Assembly: GCA_034670065.1 (NCBI GenBank)
Contig: JAXMOG010000010.1
Coordinates: 8,104 to 72,103, forward strand
Reading direction: 5' to 3'
From: Mesobacterium_A sp034670065
GTDB taxonomy: Bacteria > Pseudomonadota > Alphaproteobacteria > Rhodobacterales > Rhodobacteraceae
Length of the DNA: 64,000 nt
Part shown: positions 16,674 to 26,393 of the stretch, piece by piece
Numbering within the stretch: the first letter of the stretch is position 1
Layout of the letters: each line of letters begins with the position of its first letter
Position numbers and translations under genes: made by a program
Notes under the pieces: generated by a model
What the model was told of the DNA's origin: nothing
Database searches by the model: none
The model's input: only the letters and a program-made list of their open reading frames with translations

Positions 16674-17216
16674 TTACATATCCAGATGCATCCGGGCAAA
16701 GGCCCAGTTTGCGGCCTGATGTACCACACCGAATTCGCCTGCTTTGATGGCGGCATCCACTTCGGCTGGCGTCATATAGACCGGTTCCATTTCTTCCAGA
16801 TCGCCCGCATCTGCGGCTTGCTGAATCCGGCAGCCTGTCGCCAAGAAGTAATGCCCCTGACACCCACGCTGATTGCCGTTGTCCACATAGCTGCCCAGCG
16901 ATGTCCAATTGTCTGAAACCAGTCCGGTTTCTTCCAGCAATTCGCGCTGCGCCCCTTCCAGGGCGGTTTCACCCGGATCAACGAACCCCGCAGGAACACC
17001 CAGAACCACCCTGCCCGGACCATGCTTATAATGCCGCAACAGCAGGACGCGGCCATCTTCCATCACCGGTACAATGCTGGCGAATGTGCGCAGATGCACC
17101 TGATAGAAATCATCAACGATCTTGCCGCCTGGCAGCTCGACCATTTGTTTCTGAATCTCAAAATAGGGTTGGACTTCGAAGATCACATCCGTCTTCAGGG
17201 TTTTCCACGGCTCCAT
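16674..17216 (-). CDS. Nudix hydrolase (ADP-ribose pyrophosphatase-like)
   Basis: 180 residues with a complete Nudix box, GFVDPGETALEGAQRELLEE then TGL, near residues 82-104, where the RExxEE glutamates bind the catalytic metal. Upstream strands (VHLRTFASIVPVMEDGRVLLLRHYKHG) resemble ADP-ribose or NDP-sugar pyrophosphatases. The protein would cleave a nucleoside diphosphate linked to another moiety. It is followed by a TfoX-domain gene on the other strand and preceded by ndk, whose terminator separates them. Confidence 0.88.
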   Translation of the reverse strand: MEPWKTLKTDVIFEVQPYFEIQKQMVELPGGKIVDDFYQVHLRTFASIVPVMEDGRVLLLRHYKHGPGRVVLGVPAGFVDPGETALEGAQRELLEETGLVSDNWTSLGSYVDNGNQRGCQGHYFLATGCRIQQAADAGDLEEMEPVYMTPAEVDAAIKAGEFGVVHQAANWAFARMHLDM

Positions 17217-17233
17217 GACCTGCCTCTTTGCTG

Positions 17234-17266
17234 CAAAAAAAATGCTGCCCCGGTACGGGACAGCAT
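17234..17266 (-). terminator. rho-independent terminator of ndk
   Basis: On the minus strand an 11-bp stem with one G-U pair (ATGCTGTCCCG/CGGGGCAGCAT at 17242-17266) is followed by eight T residues. It lies 36 bases after ndk. Confidence 0.85.
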
Positions 17267-17301
17267 CGTGTTAACCATGGCACTTGGCCAAATAATGGCG
17301 A

Positions 17302-17724
17302 TTAGCCAACCAGTTCGAGGCCCGAGAAGAAGTAAGCGATCTCTTGCGCTGCGGTGTCCGGTGCATCGGAACCGTGAACGGAGTTTTCGCCAACCGATTC
17401 TGCGAATTCGGCGCGAACGGTGCCTTCGGCTGCGTCGGCTGGGTTGGTTGCGCCCATCACTTCGCGGTTTTTGGCAATGGCGCCTTCGCCTTCCAGAACC
17501 TGAACAACAACTGGCTCGGACGCCATGAAGTCACACAGTTCGCCGTAGAAGGGACGCTCGGCGTGCACTTCATAGAACTTGCCAGCTTGCGCCGTGGTCA
17601 AGTGAATACGCTTCTGTGCGACGATGCGCAGGCCGGCATCTTCAAACTTGGCGTTGATCTTGCCGGTCAGGTTGCGGCGGGTTGCGTCGGGCTTGATGAT
17701 CGACAGGGTGCGTTCGATAGCCAT
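17302..17724 (-). CDS. ndk: nucleoside diphosphate kinase
   Basis: 140 residues, standard length. It starts with the Ndk signature ERTLSIIKPDATRRNLTGKI and contains RPFYGELCDFM and the active-site motif NSVHGSDAP, in which the phosphorylated His lies near residue 116. It transfers gamma-phosphate among NTPs and NDPs via a phosphohistidine in the cytoplasm. A ribosome site GGAGC precedes the ATG. A strong terminator follows, so it is probably monocistronic. Confidence 0.97.
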   Translation of the reverse strand: MAIERTLSIIKPDATRRNLTGKINAKFEDAGLRIVAQKRIHLTTAQAGKFYEVHAERPFYGELCDFMASEPVVVQVLEGEGAIAKNREVMGATNPADAAEGTVRAEFAESVGENSVHGSDAPDTAAQEIAYFFSGLELVG

Positions 17725-17852
17725 GAGAGCTGCTCCATAATGAATGGCCGGGCAAACTGCCCGACCGTAAATTGAACTGGCGCCCCGATAGCACGGGGTG
17801 TTTTCGGTGAAAAGCCCGTTGGACGGGATGCACCACCCAAAATGCGTTTGGA

Positions 17853-19244
17853 TCAGAAGTGAATAGCCCGATCAAAGGCATCCAACACGGATTCGTGCAT
17901 CATTTCCGACAAGGTCGGATGCGGGAAGACGGTATTCATCAGGTCTTCTTCGGTGGTTTCCAACTGGCGACCAACCACGTACCCCTGAATCAGCTCTGTC
18001 ACTTCAGCGCCAACCATATGCGCGCCCAGCAAGGCACCAGTTTTTGCGTCAAACACGGTCTTGATCAAACCTTCTGGTTCTCCCAGGGCAATTGCCTTGC
18101 CGTTTCCGATGAACGGGAAGCGGCCAACCTTGATGTCATAACCCGCCTCTTTGGCCTGTGCTTCGGTCATACCGACACTGGCGACCTGCGGGTGACAATA
18201 GGTGCACCCTGCAATGCTATCTGGGTCAACCGCATGGGGTTTGCCCCCAGCAATCAGCTCTGCAACCATCACACCTTCGTGGCTGGCTTTGTGCGCCAAC
18301 CATGGGGCCCCGGCGATATCGCCAATGGCATAGATGCCCTCAACCCCGGTGAAGCAATGCTTGTCGACCACAACATGGGTCCGGTCCACTTTGACACCAA
18401 CAGCTTCCAGGCCCAGACCTTCGACGTTGCCAACAATACCAACGGCCGAAATCACGGTATCAAAGTCTTCCTTGGTGACTTTGCCGTTCTGTTCGATATG
18501 CGCGGTAACAATGCCTTTGCCGCGATCCAGCTGTTTGACCATTGTCTTTTCGCGAATGGTCATGCCCTGCTTCTCAAACTGTTTCTTGGCAAATTTTGAG
18601 ATTTCGGCATCTTCCACCGGCAGCACACGGTCCATAACCTCGACCACCGTCGTGTCGGCACCCAATGTATTGTAGAAGCTGGCAAATTCGATACCGATCG
18701 CGCCCGACCCAATAACCAGCAGCTTCTTGGGCATACGTGGTGGGGTCAACGCAGCCTTGTACGTCCAGACCAGATCACCATCCGCTTCCAGTCCAGGCAG
18801 TTCACGTGCCCGCGCCCCGGTTGCCAGAACGATAGACTTTGCTGTCAGCTCTTCGCTGCCTTTGTCGGTTTTTACGCTGACCTTGCCTTTGGCAACGATC
18901 GTGGCGTCCCCCATGATCGTGGTCACTTTGTTCTTCTTCAGAAGATGACCCACGCCAGAGTTCAGCTGCTTGGCCACGCCGCGCGACCGTTTGACAACCG
19001 CATCCAGATCAAAGCCGATCTTTTCTGCACTCAGACCATATTCCTTGGCACGGTGCATATAGTGAAAGATTTCGGACGACCGCAGCAACGCTTTGGTCGG
19101 GATACATCCCCAGTTCAGGCAGATGCCACCTATGTGCTCGCGCTCGACAACGGCGACACTCAGCCCCAGTTGCGCACCGCGGATGGCGGCCACATAGCCT
19201 CCAGGTCCCGCGCCGATCACGATCATGTCAAACGATTTGGCCAT
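17853..19244 (-). CDS. lpd: dihydrolipoyl dehydrogenase (E3)
   Basis: 463 residues of the E3 flavoprotein that reoxidises lipoamide in 2-oxoacid dehydrogenase and glycine cleavage complexes. The N-terminal FAD fold has VIGAGPGGYVAAIRGAQLG, then the redox disulfide GGICLNWGCIPTK. The NAD-binding fold has VIGSGAIGIEFASFYN. The C-terminal interface has HPHPTLSE with the catalytic His-Glu dyad. The genes for E1 and E2 components are not adjacent here. Confidence 0.95.
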   Translation of the reverse strand: MAKSFDMIVIGAGPGGYVAAIRGAQLGLSVAVVEREHIGGICLNWGCIPTKALLRSSEIFHYMHRAKEYGLSAEKIGFDLDAVVKRSRGVAKQLNSGVGHLLKKNKVTTIMGDATIVAKGKVSVKTDKGSEELTAKSIVLATGARARELPGLEADGDLVWTYKAALTPPRMPKKLLVIGSGAIGIEFASFYNTLGADTTVVEVMDRVLPVEDAEISKFAKKQFEKQGMTIREKTMVKQLDRGKGIVTAHIEQNGKVTKEDFDTVISAVGIVGNVEGLGLEAVGVKVDRTHVVVDKHCFTGVEGIYAIGDIAGAPWLAHKASHEGVMVAELIAGGKPHAVDPDSIAGCTYCHPQVASVGMTEAQAKEAGYDIKVGRFPFIGNGKAIALGEPEGLIKTVFDAKTGALLGAHMVGAEVTELIQGYVVGRQLETTEEDLMNTVFPHPTLSEMMHESVLDAFDRAIHF

Positions 19245-19342
19245 TCTCCGCCCTCCAGAAATATTTGGTTTAGCACTAAACTATTTTTTCAAACGCATCA
19301 ACGCTGCAGTTGCGAACACAAAGCCGCACCCAAATGATAGCG

Positions 19343-19382
19343 CAAAAACGCAAAGAATCCCGCCTGTTCTGACAGACGGGAT
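19343..19382 (-). terminator. probable terminator after the DUF924 gene
   Basis: On the minus strand a 10-bp stem with one G-U pair (ATCCCGTCTG/CAGGCGGGAT, 19357-19382) is followed by a T-rich run. It begins about 28 bases after the DUF924 stop. Confidence 0.6.
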
Positions 19383-19409
19383 CCCTTTTTTAAGTTCGTT
19401 TTCAGCCGA

Positions 19410-19985
19410 TCAGGCCGATTCTAATTCCTGCAGAATCTGGCGATAACCACCCTCGGCCACGAATTTCGCTTCAGGCTCAGAGCTGTTGCGTGCCAAGACT
19501 TCGTTCCGGTACGGGAACCGACCGAACAATCGGATGATCGCGCGATGCACTTTGGCGTGTAGCAAATTGCTGTCGCCGCTGTTTGGCATCCGCTCCAACA
19601 TCAAGCGCACGCACCGATCTTGATCGCACAGGTTTTCCGAATGCATCAGTGGCATATAAAAGAATTGTCGTGCGGGTTCGTCGATCTTCATATCCCAACC
19701 GCGATAGACCGCCTGTTTGGCAGCGGCCAAAGCCATTGGATCAGACGAAAACGCCTTGGGCGAGCCGCGGAACATATTGCGCGGGAACTGGTCCATCAGA
19801 ATGATATAGGCCAGCGCCCCACTGGGATAGGTCAGCCAAAGGCCATATCGCCCGTCCATCGCGGCGTTCCAGCCAGCTTCGAATTTCTGGCGCACTTCGG
19901 CATCCAGTTCTTCGCCGCCGTCATACCAACCTTTCGGTCCAACTTCATCCAGCCAATAGGCCAGTATTTCTTCTGGGGTTATCAT
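19410..19985 (-). CDS. DUF924 family protein
   Basis: 191 residues, all-helical, matching the DUF924 (TPR-like) family throughout: ILAYWLDEVGPKGWYDG, then LAYIILMDQFPRNMFRGSPKAF, FFYMPLMHSENLCDQDR and KVHRAIIRLFGRFPYRNEVL. Function is unknown in bacteria. It has no signal peptide. It is a single gene upstream of lpd with a probable terminator between them. Confidence 0.9.
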   Translation of the reverse strand: MITPEEILAYWLDEVGPKGWYDGGEELDAEVRQKFEAGWNAAMDGRYGLWLTYPSGALAYIILMDQFPRNMFRGSPKAFSSDPMALAAAKQAVYRGWDMKIDEPARQFFYMPLMHSENLCDQDRCVRLMLERMPNSGDSNLLHAKVHRAIIRLFGRFPYRNEVLARNSSEPEAKFVAEGGYRQILQELESA

Positions 19986-20111
19986 CTTCCAACCAATCTC
20001 CGTCTCACTCTCCCCGGCGCACCGGGTAATTAACGGTCACATCGGTCCATCTGGCCAGTAAATTTTTACGACAGTTAGACATAACCATGTGAGAAATAAG
20101 ACGATGTGGTT

Positions 20112-21386
20112 TTATTGCGCTTCTGCCTCAGCCTCTGCTTCGGCCTCGTCGATGGCTGTGTCGATGGCAAACTCCTGTGCCACTTCCACCACCACCGGCG
20201 TCGCCGTCGGGAAGACGTTTGGATATGCGGCGCTGTCTTTGACGGATGTCGCAGGACGCTGGGTCATACGGTACAGGCCATAAAGCGTGACAAAAATCAG
20301 CAAGACCGCGATCAACGCGAAATACGCATTTGCCCCGGCAACCTGCATCGCCCAGCCAATAACCAGCGGCCCAATCACCGCCCCCAACCCATTGATGAAC
20401 AGCAGACCCGCAGAAGACGCGGCCATTTGTTCATGCTCCAGATAGTCATTGGCATAGGCAATCAGCAGCGAATACAAAGGGTTGGTCATACCGCCCACGG
20501 CAAAGGTCAGCCCCAGCAGCAAGCTGAAATTGCTGGTCACAAAGGTTGCAGCCAAGGCCGACACCCCCGCAACGCCCGCAACGATGGTCACCAACTGGCG
20601 ACGGTCCATCCGATCTGACAGCCAGCCCAGCGGATACTGGCAAACCAATGCCCCGACGTAGAAAGCCGCGATGAAGGCCGAGATTTGTTGCAGCGTCATC
20701 CCGGCAACCGTGCCGTAAACGGCAGCCATACTGAACTGCGCAGCAAACACGCCGCCCATCAAGAACATACCGACACAGGCCAGTGGCGAGGCGTGGAACA
20801 GCTCTGTCAGCGTCATACGCTTGGTCGTCTCAAATGCTGGTGTCGGTGACACACTCAACAAAATCGGCGCGAAAGCGATAGAAACCAGCACGGATGGCAC
20901 AACAAACAGCAAGAATCCGGTGTCATCGGGCATCAGCAAAACCACTTGTGCCAAGATGATCCCGACCATTTGCACGATCATATAAAGTGACAGCGCCTGA
21001 CCACGGTTGGCATTGTTGGCCGAATTATTCAGCCAGCTTTCGGCGGTGACATAGACGCCGCAGTAGCAAAACCCGATCAGAACCCGGCCAATCGTCCAGG
21101 CAATCGGATTCGGGAACGCGGGATACATGATCAGAACTGCCGAAACGAAAGAGCCAAGCGCCGCAAAGACCCGCACATGCCCGACACGGCGGATCAGATC
21201 GGGCGTCACCCGGCTGGCCAACAGGAATCCAACAAAATAGGCCGACATGATAATCGACATGGAAAAGGTCGAAAATCCCAGCTCTCCGCCGCGCACACCA
21301 AGAAGCGAGCCCTGAAGCCCGTTTCCCAACATCATCATGCCCATACCCAGCAATAGGGCCCAAGAGCTTTGCAATACCTGCATCAT
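20112..21386 (-). CDS. MFS transporter (YcaD-like) with acidic Glu-Ala tail
   Basis: About 424 residues with 12 membrane helices. Hallmarks are GVRGGELGFSTFSMSIIMSAYFVGFLLAS, RVLIGFCYCGVYVTAESWLNN and GWLSDRMDRRQLV. These match the MFS branch that includes YcaD. The C-terminus is an extramembrane tail ending in the simple repeat EAEAEAEAQ. I placed the start at ATG 21386; a TTG four codons upstream is possible but not preceded by a better ribosome site. Substrate unknown. Confidence 0.85.
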   Translation of the reverse strand: MMQVLQSSWALLLGMGMMMLGNGLQGSLLGVRGGELGFSTFSMSIIMSAYFVGFLLASRVTPDLIRRVGHVRVFAALGSFVSAVLIMYPAFPNPIAWTIGRVLIGFCYCGVYVTAESWLNNSANNANRGQALSLYMIVQMVGIILAQVVLLMPDDTGFLLFVVPSVLVSIAFAPILLSVSPTPAFETTKRMTLTELFHASPLACVGMFLMGGVFAAQFSMAAVYGTVAGMTLQQISAFIAAFYVGALVCQYPLGWLSDRMDRRQLVTIVAGVAGVSALAATFVTSNFSLLLGLTFAVGGMTNPLYSLLIAYANDYLEHEQMAASSAGLLFINGLGAVIGPLVIGWAMQVAGANAYFALIAVLLIFVTLYGLYRMTQRPATSVKDSAAYPNVFPTATPVVVEVAQEFAIDTAIDEAEAEAEAEAQ

Positions 21387-21509
21387 GGCGCGATCCAAAT
21401 TCTAAACGGAGACGTTACGAATCGCTGGCTACAGGTTGCCGCTGTGACGGTCAGGCCTGAATGCGACACCGCCCTGTCGGTTTAAGACAGAGTTTGAAGC
21501 AGCCCCGTT

Positions 21510-22574
21510 TTACAGCTTTGTCCGCGATGCCGGAAATAGCAGCGACGCATCACCGTAAGAGAAGAACCGGTACTCTGAAGCCACGGCGTGATCGTAGATC
21601 GCGCGCACACGGTCAGCCCCCATCAGCGCCGAAACCAACATCATCAACGTGGATTTGGGCAAATGGAAATTGGTCATCAGCGCATCTGCGACATGAAAGG
21701 TAAAGCCGGGGTAAATGAAGATATCCGTATCCCCTTCCCACGCTTCAATCGTTCCGCCACGCGCCGCTGTTTCGACCAGGCGCAGCGCCGTTGTGCCAAC
21801 CGGGATCACCCGGCCGCCTGCGGCTTTGGTCTGCGCAATCGCTTCGGCGGCCGCTTCTGAAACCTGGCCCCATTCGGCATGCATCTTGTGGGTGGTGATG
21901 TCGTCTACCTTAACCGGCAGGAATGTCCCTGCCCCGACATGCAACGTAACGTGGGTAAACTGTACGCCCATATCTCGCAAATCCGACAACAGCGCGTCGT
22001 CAAAATGCAGCGATGCCGTCGGGGCGGCCACGGCCCCCGGTTTGCGCGCCCAGACGGTTTGATAATCTTGTTTGTCCTGCTCATCCGCCGGACGTTTGGC
22101 AGCAATATAGGGCGGCAATGGCATGGCCCCTGCACGGGCCAAGGCAGCGTCAAAATCTGCGCCGGTCACATCAAACCGCAAAACCGCCTGCCCATCAGCC
22201 CGCGAAACAACCGTGGCAGACAAATCATCGGTAAAGGTAATCTCTTCACCGTCCCGGACCTTTTTCAACGGTTTGACCAAGGCTTTCCACGCTCCGTCCC
22301 CCTGCGGGTCCAGCAAGGTGACATCAATCCGCGCCTCGGTCAGCCCCTGTGCGCTTTCACGACGCCGGGTGCCAAAAAGCCGGGCCGGTATGACCTTGGT
22401 GTCATTCAGCACCAGCAAATCGCCCTTGCGCAGATACCGCAGCAAATCTCGGACATTGGCATCAATGATCTGGTCGCCCTGCGCAACCAGCATCCGGGCC
22501 GCGGACCGTGGCTTGGCCGGACGGGTCGCGATCAGCCGTTCTGGCAAATCAAAGTCAAAATCGGAAAGCTGCAT
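21510..22574 (-). CDS. queA: S-adenosylmethionine:tRNA ribosyltransferase-isomerase
   Basis: 354 residues, standard length. QueA transfers and isomerises the ribosyl moiety of SAM to 7-aminomethyl-deazaguanine in tRNA to make epoxyqueuosine. Motifs include FDFDLPERLIATRPAKPRSAARML at the N-terminus, GDLLVLNDTKVIPARLFG, HVTLHVGAGTFLPVK and the end segment ADALMTNFHLPKSTLMMLVSA. It sits 7 bases downstream of the large AsmA-like gene, so it is probably co-transcribed with it. A tgt gene is not in the window. Confidence 0.95.
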   Translation of the reverse strand: MQLSDFDFDLPERLIATRPAKPRSAARMLVAQGDQIIDANVRDLLRYLRKGDLLVLNDTKVIPARLFGTRRRESAQGLTEARIDVTLLDPQGDGAWKALVKPLKKVRDGEEITFTDDLSATVVSRADGQAVLRFDVTGADFDAALARAGAMPLPPYIAAKRPADEQDKQDYQTVWARKPGAVAAPTASLHFDDALLSDLRDMGVQFTHVTLHVGAGTFLPVKVDDITTHKMHAEWGQVSEAAAEAIAQTKAAGGRVIPVGTTALRLVETAARGGTIEAWEGDTDIFIYPGFTFHVADALMTNFHLPKSTLMMLVSALMGADRVRAIYDHAVASEYRFFSYGDASLLFPASRTKL

Positions 22575-22581
22575 CTTGGTC

Positions 22582-25500
22582 CTACTGTGTCACCTCGGGC
22601 GGGCGGCGGCGGAAGATTTCCCGGAACATACCTGGTGTAAAAACAGACAACGGGTTCACCGACACGCGCGGGCTATCGGAAACGCCGGTGATGTTGAAGT
22701 TGAAACCCACCAATCCTTCGCCGCGGCGGGTCAAAATACTGCCGATCCCATTCAACATATAAATCGGGGACAGAACCCCCTGCAAATCCAGCGCGCCATT
22801 GGCCAGCGTGTAATACCCATCCAATGAAATCCCCATCGACGGGCCAGTGGCCGCCGCGCGGCGCAAGATCAGCTGATCCGGGGTCAAACGAAACTCTGCA
22901 TCCACATTGGCAAAGAAAATCCCCGGCCCGCTCATCTGATCCAGCAAGCCCACAATCGACACCGCATCCAACAGCGCGCCAATGGCAGGGGCGTTGCGCA
23001 ACCGAACGTCGGTGGCCAGCATCTCGCCATCAAACGTGCCCGGCGCGTTGGCCGGGGTCAGGGTCAGCGTCATCTTCCCGCTTTCCGCTGTTTTCAAAAT
23101 GCCCGCTGCCTGGGCCACCTTGCCTGCATTCTCAGAACTGATCTGAATTGCGCTTCGCCCATTTGATGGGGTCACCCTGCCGGTGATGGGCACCTGATTG
23201 TTCAACCGGCCAGAAAAATCGCCTCTGAACCCACCACGAGTGTCAAACGCCCCGCGAAACCCTTGCAGCGCCAGCTTGTCTGATACCTGCAAAACGTCCA
23301 GCGCCACGTTGATGGGGCCTCCAGCGGCCGAGGATGCGCCACCGCCACTTTGCCCGCTGCCAAACGGTGCACGGCGCAAATCGATGCGCCCGCCCGTTAC
23401 CGCAATATCCAATGCCGCGCCAAACCCGGTCAGCCGCACCGGCGCCGCCAGCCATCCACCAATTGACAGCTTGGGAAAGCTGAGCGACCGCAGCTTGCCT
23501 GCTTCGCTCAAAACGATCTGACCCGTGCCAGACAAAGCCCCGGCATCAATTTCAAATTGGTCAATGCGCGCGGGCTTGCTGAGCCGACCTGCAATCGCAA
23601 AACGCCCCGCCTGTCGCGGATCAAACCGCCACCCGATCGCCGGGATCGACGCGCCCAGCCCGACCAGGCCAGAGATCAACGCAAATTCCGGTGGTTCGCC
23701 TTTGCGCAATGTCAGGGCCAAATCAGCCGGGGCCGCACCACGCAGCATGCCCTTGGGCAAGGCCACTCCAAGCGCGCGCGCATTGGCATCCGACAATGTG
23801 ACCTGCGCCGTCACCGACCCCGGTGCGCCGGGTTGACCCAAAGGTTGTTGCCACACACCATCAAAGGGCACGCCGTCCAGCGCACCCGGCCCCCAAACCT
23901 TTATGCCTGTCTGTGTAGCAGCCACATTCAGGGACTGCGCCGTCAGCTGCCGCCCCGGCACCAGTTTATCCGAAAAGAAGTTCTGCGCTGTACCGGTCAG
24001 ATCATATTGGACCTCATTCGGCTTCAGCCCTTTTTTCAACCGCAGCTCCAACGGACCGTTCAAGCTGATCTGCCCATCGACCAGATCAACTGGTTTGCCG
24101 GCTTTGGTCATTAGGCTGATTGGTTCGTTGTTCAAAAACGAAAGCAGCCCTGTCACGCTGGACGTCGCCTCTAGGTTCACGCGCGATGGCGGTTGTTTGA
24201 TCCGCGTGTCTGGAATGATCAAACTGGTACCCGCAATATCCACCGGCCCGCCCATTTCGGGCTCTATCCGGCCTTTGTGCGCCATGGCCACCAATCTGTT
24301 TTGGTGCAACGTCACCTGCCCCGACACCCCAAGGGCAATCGGCAAACGGCGTGAATATCGAATATCGGCATCTTCCAACGCAAAGCTGGAATACAATGTG
24401 GGCCGCGCGCCGGGCACTACCCTAAGGGCCAATTGCATATCCCGAATGGTGCCACGGCTGACGTTTTCAGTGACCCATTTGCGCGTCTTGGGCTTTACCC
24501 CCTCGGGCCACAACGCCACCAGTTTCGCAGGCAGAACCTGTTCAATCTCGGCATCCAATGACAGGTGCCAGCCATCTTCCAGCGCTTGCAAGTTTCCCCG
24601 TGCACGCAACGGCAGTTCCGGATCATCGATGCGCAACCGGCCCAGCGTGGCTTCGAACGTATCAAGCCGCAGCCGAAAATCCATCTCGGCGTGGTTCAGC
24701 GTGATCGGTTCCACAAAGAAGTCTTTGGGGTTTGCGCGAATATTGCTCAGTTCAAACTGACCAACCATCTGCCCCGGCAAGCCGCTTTGCATATCCAGCA
24801 GATTGGCCCGCCCGCTTGCGGTTGCGCTGCCCCATGCGCTGGCCACCGAAATCTCGTCAAAACGAATGGTGGTCGTGTCGGGCACATAAGTGAAATAAGT
24901 CCGTGCTGACGAAAACGGGATTGGCCGGGTTTCGTCGATCGGCTGCAAAACACCGGCGCCAATTCGCAAAGTACCGTTCAATGGGCCCAAAGAGCCATCC
25001 GCGAACATTCGCGCCTGCAACGCGCCCGATATCGGGGCGCGCAACGCCTCAAGCCACGCCAATGCCGGGCCTTGGGTGGCAAATTCATTTGACGGAACAT
25101 CCTGAATTTGCAGACCAAAGTTCAAATCGTTATGGCCAATTTCACTGCTGGCGTTCAGCGCCATGCTGGCCACACCCGCCCCGCCGCTCAGCACAGCGAA
25201 GTCACCGTTCAAAGACAGCACATCCCGCTCTCGGATCAAGGACAACCGACCGCCATCCACCGTCCAACCCCGTCGGGCGCGCGCATCTTCATAGCGTAGG
25301 GTCACAGATTCTGCGGTAACTTTGCGCAAATGCGACAGGCGTGGTGTTTGCAGCGCCTGATCCACCAGCGCCACCATCTCTGGAATGGTCGGCATCGGCT
25401 CGTCCGAGGCAAACATATCCCCAATCGCCAGCGCAATCCGCCCTTCGGAATCGCGCCGCAAGCTCAGGAACACGCCTGTCACCTGAACATCCCGCAGCCC

Positions 25501-25860
25501 GCCGGCGCCTTTCAATGCGGCAAACGGATTGGCAGACAGCGTCATGTCCGACACCGCCCCAACCGATGCACCGTCTGCCCCGGTCACCACCACATCCCGC
25601 AGATCGACCACCGCCACACCATTGCGCTGCATACGAAAGGTCATATCCTGAAAGGTGACACGCACACCGGGCAGCACGCCGTTCAAACGCTCTGTCACCT
25701 GGCTGCGCAGCCAATTGGGGGCCGCGACCGGGCTTTCGAACAGAGCAACCAAAACCACCATGGCGATCAGCCAGCCGAAAACGAGCGCCAGCAATGCCAT
25801 AATGCCGGTGCGACGCAGCTTGCGTCTGCGCGGTCGTGGACTATCTTGGACTTCGCTCAC
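22582..25860 (-). CDS. YhdP/AsmA-like large membrane-anchored protein (DUF3971-type)
   Basis: A 1092-residue protein with a single N-terminal transmembrane anchor (about residues 19-42, IMALLALVFGWLIAMVVLVALF) and a long periplasmic region of repeating beta-strands. A C-terminal AsmA-like domain is recognisable around TPANAPGTFDGEMLATDVRLRN and GLLDQMSGPGIFFANVDAEF. Proteins of this class form hydrophobic-groove bridges implicated in phospholipid transport to the outer membrane. It is upstream of and near-contiguous with queA. The specific paralogue (YhdP, TamB, AsmA) cannot be fixed by eye, though length and order favour YhdP. Confidence 0.82.
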   Translation of the reverse strand: MSEVQDSPRPRRRKLRRTGIMALLALVFGWLIAMVVLVALFESPVAAPNWLRSQVTERLNGVLPGVRVTFQDMTFRMQRNGVAVVDLRDVVVTGADGASVGAVSDMTLSANPFAALKGAGGLRDVQVTGVFLSLRRDSEGRIALAIGDMFASDEPMPTIPEMVALVDQALQTPRLSHLRKVTAESVTLRYEDARARRGWTVDGGRLSLIRERDVLSLNGDFAVLSGGAGVASMALNASSEIGHNDLNFGLQIQDVPSNEFATQGPALAWLEALRAPISGALQARMFADGSLGPLNGTLRIGAGVLQPIDETRPIPFSSARTYFTYVPDTTTIRFDEISVASAWGSATASGRANLLDMQSGLPGQMVGQFELSNIRANPKDFFVEPITLNHAEMDFRLRLDTFEATLGRLRIDDPELPLRARGNLQALEDGWHLSLDAEIEQVLPAKLVALWPEGVKPKTRKWVTENVSRGTIRDMQLALRVVPGARPTLYSSFALEDADIRYSRRLPIALGVSGQVTLHQNRLVAMAHKGRIEPEMGGPVDIAGTSLIIPDTRIKQPPSRVNLEATSSVTGLLSFLNNEPISLMTKAGKPVDLVDGQISLNGPLELRLKKGLKPNEVQYDLTGTAQNFFSDKLVPGRQLTAQSLNVAATQTGIKVWGPGALDGVPFDGVWQQPLGQPGAPGSVTAQVTLSDANARALGVALPKGMLRGAAPADLALTLRKGEPPEFALISGLVGLGASIPAIGWRFDPRQAGRFAIAGRLSKPARIDQFEIDAGALSGTGQIVLSEAGKLRSLSFPKLSIGGWLAAPVRLTGFGAALDIAVTGGRIDLRRAPFGSGQSGGGASSAAGGPINVALDVLQVSDKLALQGFRGAFDTRGGFRGDFSGRLNNQVPITGRVTPSNGRSAIQISSENAGKVAQAAGILKTAESGKMTLTLTPANAPGTFDGEMLATDVRLRNAPAIGALLDAVSIVGLLDQMSGPGIFFANVDAEFRLTPDQLILRRAAATGPSMGISLDGYYTLANGALDLQGVLSPIYMLNGIGSILTRRGEGLVGFNFNITGVSDSPRVSVNPLSVFTPGMFREIFRRRPPEVTQ

Positions 25861-25931
25861 TGGAAGCCGTGCCTCATTACTCTATTGTATTCTTGACGCC
25901 ACATAACACACCTGACGCAGGATCGCCCACC

Positions 25932-26393
25932 ATGACCGATGAAACAAACACTGCCCCCGACTTTACACTGCCTGTCACCAACGGCGAAGAGGTGACTTTA
26001 TCAAAGTTGCGCCCCGCGCCTGTTGTTCTGTTCTTTTATCCGCGGGATGACACCACAGGCTGCACCAAAGAGAACGAGGATTTCACCGCCCTACAATCAG
26101 AATTTGATGCCATCGGTGTCAAAGTCTTTGGCATTTCCAAAGACAGCATCGCCAGCCACGACAAGTTCATGGCCAAGAAATCCATCACCATTCCGTTGCT
26201 GTCTGATGAAAACAGCGATGTCTGCGAACGCTTTGACGTTTGGAAAGAAAAAAAGATGTACGGCAAGACCTTCATGGGCATCGAACGCGCCACGTTCCTG
26301 ATTGATGGCAATGGCGACATCGCACGAGCCTGGCGCAAGGTGAAAGTCCCCGGTCACGCCCAAGAAGTGCTGGAGGCGGCGAAAGCACTGTGA
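25932..26393 (+). CDS. bcp: thioredoxin-dependent peroxiredoxin, Bcp/PrxQ type
   Basis: 153 residues. The peroxidatic cysteine is Cys44 in PRDDTTGCTKEN. The resolving cysteine of typical PrxQ, five residues on, is replaced by Glu49, and Cys98 in SDVCERF is the only other cysteine seen. It may act as a 1-Cys enzyme or use Cys98. It reduces organic peroxides and H2O2 in the cytoplasm. I chose ATG 25932 because homologues begin near the D-F-T-L-P segment; a longer frame upstream overlaps the divergent AsmA-like gene. The downstream GTG start overlaps its stop. Confidence 0.92.
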   Translation: MTDETNTAPDFTLPVTNGEEVTLSKLRPAPVVLFFYPRDDTTGCTKENEDFTALQSEFDAIGVKVFGISKDSIASHDKFMAKKSITIPLLSDENSDVCERFDVWKEKKMYGKTFMGIERATFLIDGNGDIARAWRKVKVPGHAQEVLEAAKAL